A stretch of DNA of 64,000 nt from Microthrixaceae bacterium (lineage in GTDB: Bacteria > Actinomycetota > Acidimicrobiia > Acidimicrobiales > Microtrichaceae). Position 1 is the stretch's first letter, and every line of letters starts with the position of its first letter. Below, piece after piece: positions 59,903 through 64,000 of the stretch. A model generated the notes under the pieces. The model did no database searches and had not been told where the DNA came from. It saw only the letters and a list, made by a program, of their open reading frames with translations. The DNA lies in NCBI GenBank assembly GCA_023958095.1, contig JAMLGJ010000001.1:62001-126000 (forward strand), read 5' to 3'. Position numbers and translations under genes: made by a program.

Positions 59903-59951
59903 GGGTTGCGTCGCGGGGCTGCGCGCACGATTCCGCTCCAGGTGGCCCGAC

Positions 59952-60956
59952 TCAGGGACGTTCCGAGGGAGCGAACTTCGCGGTGAGGGAGGGATCGGTG
60001 ATGGTGCTGCCCTCCATGAGCTCCTCGATGCGCGCCGCGACCTCGTCGGACAGCTCCACCTCGAGCGCTCCGACGTTGTCGGTGATCTGCTCCGGACGGC
60101 TGGCACCCACGATGGCCGCCGCAACGTTGTCGTTGCGAAGCACCCATGCGAGTGCGAGCTGGGCCGGGGTGCAACCCATCATGTCCGCAACCTTGGTGAA
60201 CTCCTGGGTCCGGTCCAGCAGCTCCTCGTTCATCATCGCCGCCATCATTCGGGCCTCGTTGGTGTCACCGTCGGCCCTGGAACCCACCGGAGGTGGTTCG
60301 CCGGGCCGGTACTTGCCGGTGAGGATCCCCTGCGCGAGGGGGGACCACACGATCTGCGAGATGCCGAGCTCCCGGCAGGTGGGGATCACCTCGCCCTCGA
60401 TCACCCGCCAGATGAGTGAGTACTGGGGCTGGCTGGACACGAACGGTATGCGCAGCTCCCCGGCCAGCGCGGCGCCTTCGCGGATCTGCTCGGCGGTCCA
60501 CTCCGACACTCCGATGTAGTGCACCTTGCCGGCACGTACGAGGTCGGCGAACGCGAGCATCGTCTCCTCGAGCGGGGTCTCGGTGTCGTAGCGGTGCGCC
60601 TGGTACAGGTCGAGGTGGTCGGTCCTGAGGCGACGCAACGAGTTGTGGCAGGCCTCCATGACGTGCTTGCGGGACAGGCCGCGTTCGTTCACACCGGGCC
60701 CGGCGGGCCAGTACACCTTCGAGAACAGCTCGTAGGACTCGCGCCGTACCCCCTCGAGGGCCTTCCCCATGACCTCCTCCGCCCGGCCGGTCGCGTAGGC
60801 GTCCGCCGTGTCGAAGGTGGTGATCCCCTCATCCAGTGCGGTGCGGATGCAGGCGGTGGCGGTGTCGTCGTCGACCTGGTTCCCGTGCGTGACCCAGTTG
60901 CCGTAGGCGATCGCACTGACCAACAGGCCGCTGTTGCCGAGGTAGCGGTGCTCCAT
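59952..60956 (-). CDS. Aldo/keto reductase, KvbB/YghZ-like
   Basis: A 334-residue NADPH-dependent reductase. The catalytic tetrad is in TFDTADAYATGRAEE (Asp, Tyr), ELFSKVYW (Lys) and LDLYQAHRYD (His). MEHRYLGNSGLLVSAIAYGNWV and VIWSP-like IVWSPLAQGILTGKY with VGASRPEQITDN at the NADP site place it among AKR7/KvbB-type proteins. It reduces aldehydes or ketones; the substrate is unknown. It diverges from the GNAT gene and is convergent with the isomerase gene. Confidence 0.92.
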   Translation of the reverse strand: MEHRYLGNSGLLVSAIAYGNWVTHGNQVDDDTATACIRTALDEGITTFDTADAYATGRAEEVMGKALEGVRRESYELFSKVYWPAGPGVNERGLSRKHVMEACHNSLRRLRTDHLDLYQAHRYDTETPLEETMLAFADLVRAGKVHYIGVSEWTAEQIREGAALAGELRIPFVSSQPQYSLIWRVIEGEVIPTCRELGISQIVWSPLAQGILTGKYRPGEPPPVGSRADGDTNEARMMAAMMNEELLDRTQEFTKVADMMGCTPAQLALAWVLRNDNVAAAIVGASRPEQITDNVGALEVELSDEVAARIEELMEGSTITDPSLTAKFAPSERP

Positions 60957-61024
60957 GTGGGCGGTCTACCACCCCGGACACCCCACGTGTGGCCCGGAGC
61001 CCTGCGGCGGTAGGTTGGCCGACC

Positions 61025-61624
61025 GTGGAAGAACGTGCGAGACCAGCGCTGCGGGCCGACCTGCCTGCCATGGAGGAGACCCTCGGTGCTGCATTCGCCG
61101 ACGACCCCGTGATCCGCTGGCTGGTCGGGCCCGACCGGGCGGGCCCCGCAAGAGCCGGGTGCCTGAACCGCTCGATCGCCCACGGGCACCTGGAGGACGG
61201 CCTCACGATGGTGACTCCCGGGGTGGAGGCGGTCGCGGTGTGGGCAGCTCCGTCCCGCCACAGCATCCCGGTGCACCGGTTCCTGCGCTACCTGCCGCGC
61301 CTGACCCGTGCGCTCGGCGGGGGCGGACTGCTCCGGATCCCGGCGATGGCAGCCGTGGAGAAGCTCCATCCCCCCGAACCCCACTACTACCTCGCGGTGC
61401 TCGGGACGCATCCCACCCACCAGGGAAGGGGTCACGCTTCCGCGGCCATGCAGCCGGTGTTCGCACGGGCCGACGCAGAGGGTGTGCCCTGCTACCTCGA
61501 GTCCTCGAAGGAACAGAACGTGCCCTACTACCGGCACCACGGCTTCGAGGTGATCGACACCCACGACCTGGCCAACGGAGCCGGACCACGCCTCTGGCTC
61601 ATGTGGCGCGAGCCACAGGGCTGA
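61025..61624 (+). CDS. GNAT-family N-acetyltransferase
   Basis: A 199-residue acetyltransferase. The acetyl-CoA loop is LGTHPTHQGRGHASAAMQPV (motif A, Q/RxxGxG/A), following a strand HYYLAVLG. Motif B is CYLESSKEQNVPYYRHHGFEV, with the YY and HGF typical of GNATs. GTG 61025 starts at the conserved RPALRADLP; 12 more residues from 60989 are possible. The acceptor is unknown. It diverges from the aldo/keto reductase and converges with the GGDEF-EAL gene. Confidence 0.85.
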   Translation: MEERARPALRADLPAMEETLGAAFADDPVIRWLVGPDRAGPARAGCLNRSIAHGHLEDGLTMVTPGVEAVAVWAAPSRHSIPVHRFLRYLPRLTRALGGGGLLRIPAMAAVEKLHPPEPHYYLAVLGTHPTHQGRGHASAAMQPVFARADAEGVPCYLESSKEQNVPYYRHHGFEVIDTHDLANGAGPRLWLMWREPQG

Positions 61625-61654
61625 ACCGAGCGGGCCGGATGGCTGGCGGCTCCC

Positions 61655-64000
61655 CTACGGGACGGTCGCGCGCTGTTCGGAGCGCAGCGCTTCCATGAAG
61701 CGGTCCGCATCCATCGCCCGTGCGTAGAACCAACCCTGCGCCAGGTCGCAGTGCTCCGATATCAGCCAATCACGCTGCTCGGTGGTCTCGACCCCCTCGG
61801 CGACGACGCGCATGCCGAGGGTGTGGGCCATCGAGATGATGGCGCGGATGATGCCCACTGCAACCTGGCGGTCGGGGAGGCCTGCGACGAACGACTGATC
61901 GACCTTCACCTCCTGGACCGGCAGGCGCTCCACGCGGCTCATCGAGGAGTAGCCGGTGCCGAAGTCGTCGATGGAGAGCCCCACCCCCATGGAGGTGACC
62001 GCCTCCATCCGTGAGCTGACCGCACCGAAGTCGATCCCCTCCATGGCCTCGCTCTCGGTGATCTCGAGCACGAGGGACCCCGCCGGCACCTCGGCCCGGG
62101 ACAAACTGGACCGCAGGTGTTCCACCAGTCGTTCGTCCGCGAACTGCTGGGCGGACACGTTCACCGCCACCGAGGCGAGCTCGAGGCCCTCGTCCCGGCT
62201 CCGTGCGAGCAGGTCGATGGCCCGATCGATCTGCTCCTGGCCGATCGCGATTATGAGACCGGTCTCCTCGGCCACGTCGATGAACTCCGCCGGGGAGAGT
62301 TCCCCGAGCAACGGGTGTGTCCACCGCGCGAGGCCCTCCGCCGACACGATGCGCCCGGTGCGGAGGTCCACCTTCGGCTGGAAGTGCGTCAGCACCGGGG
62401 TACCTGTGCCCTCGAGTCCGTTGCGGAGCTCAGCTTCGATGGAACGCCTGCGCTCGGTCGCGGCGGCCATCGAGGCGTCGTAGACGACCCAGGTGTCCCG
62501 CGCGTGCGCCTTGGTGGCGTGCAGGGCCACCCCGACCCGCTCCAGGAGCTCGTCGGAGGTCGTGGCGTCCCTCGGTGCCGAGCAGACCGCGACGGTGGCG
62601 GTGAGGAACACGGTGCGGTCACCGACCTTGAAGGGGCGACGCATCGTGGAGACCAGCCGCTCGGCCACCACGGCGGCATCGGCCGGTTCCACGTCTGTCA
62701 GCAGCACGCAGAACTCGTCACCGCCCATTCGCCCGAGGTTGTCCGAGCGAACGCTCGCAGCGAGACGTTCGGCCACCATGCGCAGCAGCTCGTCGCCCCG
62801 GGCGTGACCGAGGCTGTCGTTGACCTCCTTGAACCGGTCGAGGTCGACCAGCAACACCGATGCCCCGGGGTTCGGGGCCGAATCGACCGCAGCGGCGACC
62901 ATCTGGTGCATCGAGTAGCGGTTGGGAAGCCCGGTCAAGCGGTCCTCCGAGGAGACACGCTGCATCTCCACCGCGTTTCGTTCGAGCCGTTCGTTGGCCT
63001 CCTCGAGCGCAACCGCCATCCGTTCGAGGCGTCGGACGCGTGACCACCACAGGTAGCCGGCCACGGCCGCAGCCGTCAGCAGCACCCCGAACACGAGCAC
63101 CCACCCGCGGCCCTCGGACGCGCTGGCAGAGACGACTTCGTCCCTGGCCGCGCCATGCACCTCGAGCTCGGTGTCCCCGATGCTCACCGATCGCACGAAC
63201 CCGTCGGCCGGTTGCTGGACACCGGTGTGGGGTTCTCCCTGCGGGGGCACTCCGGCGACCACCACCGGTTCGACCCCGCCCTCGGACGAGCCGGCGCCCG
63301 GTGTCGCGACGAGCACCTGCTCGGTCTCCGACAGCGTGGGTCCGGCAACCGAGTCGAACACCTCACCGGCGGACAGGGTCACCGAGGAGACCCCGATGAG
63401 GGCGGCTCTTCTGCCCTCGGCGGTGTCGACGGGCAGCGATGGGTCGAACACGGGGCGCATCAGGCGCAACTCGAATCCCGCCGGCACACCGGCGGTGCCG
63501 AGCGCACCCGCTTCGCCGGCCGCCGTGGACACCCCGGTCAGGGGCCCGGGACCGACGAGCAGGACGGTGGAGCCGTCCTGCGAACCGGCCACCAGCCGTT
63601 CGATCAGGGAACCCTCCATCGCGTCGTCCAGGATGTTGAGCCCCGGAGAGCTCTTCGCTCCGCTCCTGCCGGCCTCGAACCAGGTGATCAGGTAGTGGTC
63701 GCGTTCGGGCGCCTCGACCCTCGTGCCCGCGTCGTCGATCTCGCTGATCGAGGAGAAGCCCTGGGCCTGCAGGCGCTGCTCCACCTCTGCGCGGTCCGCC
63801 GGTGTCACGTGGTCGAACAACTCGAGCGACCTGATGTCGGGGTGGTTCGCCAGGAACCCACTGGTGAAGCGCTCGTACTCCTCCGGGTCGACCGAGTCCG
63901 AGCTCATCACGTACGCGACCAGGGCAGTCGCTATCTCCTCGGCCCCTTCCAGGCGTCCCGACATGGCGGTGGCGGTCTGTTCCACGTGCCGCCTGGCGGT
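61655..64000 (-). CDS. CHASE-GGDEF-EAL protein (partial at its 5' end)
   Basis: At least 776 residues. The frame runs without a stop to the window edge, so the N-terminal membrane part is outside. A CHASE-like sensory domain is seen (FLANHPDIRSLELFDHVTPADRAEVEQRLQAQGF), then a membrane helix (VLVFGVLLTAAAVAGYLWW) and a GGDEF domain with GRMGGDEFCVLL and DLDRFKEVNDSLGH. The EAL domain reads AEGLARW in place of EAL, with SIDDFGTGYSS and VKVDQSFV intact. Both diguanylate cyclase and phosphodiesterase activities are possible; the EGL change needs testing. It links an external signal to c-di-GMP. Confidence 0.9.
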   Translation of the reverse strand, partial: TARRHVEQTATAMSGRLEGAEEIATALVAYVMSSDSVDPEEYERFTSGFLANHPDIRSLELFDHVTPADRAEVEQRLQAQGFSSISEIDDAGTRVEAPERDHYLITWFEAGRSGAKSSPGLNILDDAMEGSLIERLVAGSQDGSTVLLVGPGPLTGVSTAAGEAGALGTAGVPAGFELRLMRPVFDPSLPVDTAEGRRAALIGVSSVTLSAGEVFDSVAGPTLSETEQVLVATPGAGSSEGGVEPVVVAGVPPQGEPHTGVQQPADGFVRSVSIGDTELEVHGAARDEVVSASASEGRGWVLVFGVLLTAAAVAGYLWWSRVRRLERMAVALEEANERLERNAVEMQRVSSEDRLTGLPNRYSMHQMVAAAVDSAPNPGASVLLVDLDRFKEVNDSLGHARGDELLRMVAERLAASVRSDNLGRMGGDEFCVLLTDVEPADAAVVAERLVSTMRRPFKVGDRTVFLTATVAVCSAPRDATTSDELLERVGVALHATKAHARDTWVVYDASMAAATERRRSIEAELRNGLEGTGTPVLTHFQPKVDLRTGRIVSAEGLARWTHPLLGELSPAEFIDVAEETGLIIAIGQEQIDRAIDLLARSRDEGLELASVAVNVSAQQFADERLVEHLRSSLSRAEVPAGSLVLEITESEAMEGIDFGAVSSRMEAVTSMGVGLSIDDFGTGYSSMSRVERLPVQEVKVDQSFVAGLPDRQVAVGIIRAIISMAHTLGMRVVAEGVETTEQRDWLISEHCDLAQGWFYARAMDADRFMEALRSEQRATVP

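Noticed and set aside
1-64000. tRNA or rRNA genes, insertion sequences, phage genes
   Set aside because: I read all gaps on both strands and saw no cloverleaf, rRNA or transposase; a tRNA scan would settle the first point.

Overview
The window is about 70% GC and is packed with genes in short, mostly overlapping operons. It looks like a chromosomal segment of a free-living actinobacterium. Four things point that way: F420-type luciferase-like (LLM) oxidoreductases, mycothiol/DinB-type isomerase families, a DUF222/HNH (13E12-type) endonuclease, and a steroid-catabolism gene set resembling that of Mycobacterium and Rhodococcus. Gene order is clearly not mycobacterial, so an acidimicrobial lineage is plausible, but this is inference. 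No rRNA, tRNA, CRISPR array, prophage or insertion sequence was seen.

Positions 1-25.8 kb are dominated by lipid and steroid catabolism. Nearly complete matches to the mycobacterial ring C/D (HIP) pathway are present: ipdA-ipdB-ipdC with two acyl-CoA dehydrogenases and an SDR in one minus-strand operon (13.98-19.88 kb), echA20 (20.7-21.5 kb) and fadA6 (6.6-7.8 kb). A DUF35/lipid-transfer-thiolase pair diverges from an F420-type oxidoreductase (23.0-25.8 kb), as around mycobacterial Rv3520c-Rv3522. Three promoter regions share a palindrome with CTGAC/GTCAG arms (1294-1312, 19909-19927, 23995-24009). A separate KstR-like box lies before an acyl-CoA dehydrogenase (5743-5756). Together these suggest a small regulon.

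Within that region (8.4-12.2 kb) is a preQ0 operon (queC-queE, then queD) whose last gene overlaps a RecB/Cas4-like Fe-S nuclease. The nuclease is followed by a related protein that keeps the four cysteines but has no visible nuclease site. A 17-bp sequence triplicated over the queD start codon is an unusual translation-initiation region.

Positions 25.8-32.9 kb form a plus-strand glycan operon: a small protein, a tandem double GT4 glycosyltransferase, another GT4 enzyme, and two polytopic membrane glycosyltransferases. The genes overlap by 4-25 nt.

Positions 33-44.7 kb hold nucleic-acid and housekeeping genes: HrpB helicase, a DUF222/HNH protein, a second SF2 helicase, a four-domain S1 protein, a dienelactone-hydrolase-like protein and an orphan ParA. 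Membrane-anchored GerMN-like and AMIN-like proteins are mixed in.

Positions 44.7-64 kb hold a TPR-rich protein, DinB-type proteins, a cupin, Fe superoxide dismutase, a CtpE-like P-type ATPase, an acyltransferase, a patatin and an EF-hand/Rpf-like muralytic protein. A copper module follows (SCO1, a ligand-poor cupredoxin lipoprotein, and a NirK-like oxidase with an extra N-terminal cupredoxin). The segment ends with a desaturase, a TrhA/hemolysin III protein, an aldo/keto reductase, a GNAT and a CHASE-GGDEF-EAL protein cut by the window edge. Strong hairpins separate most convergent gene pairs.
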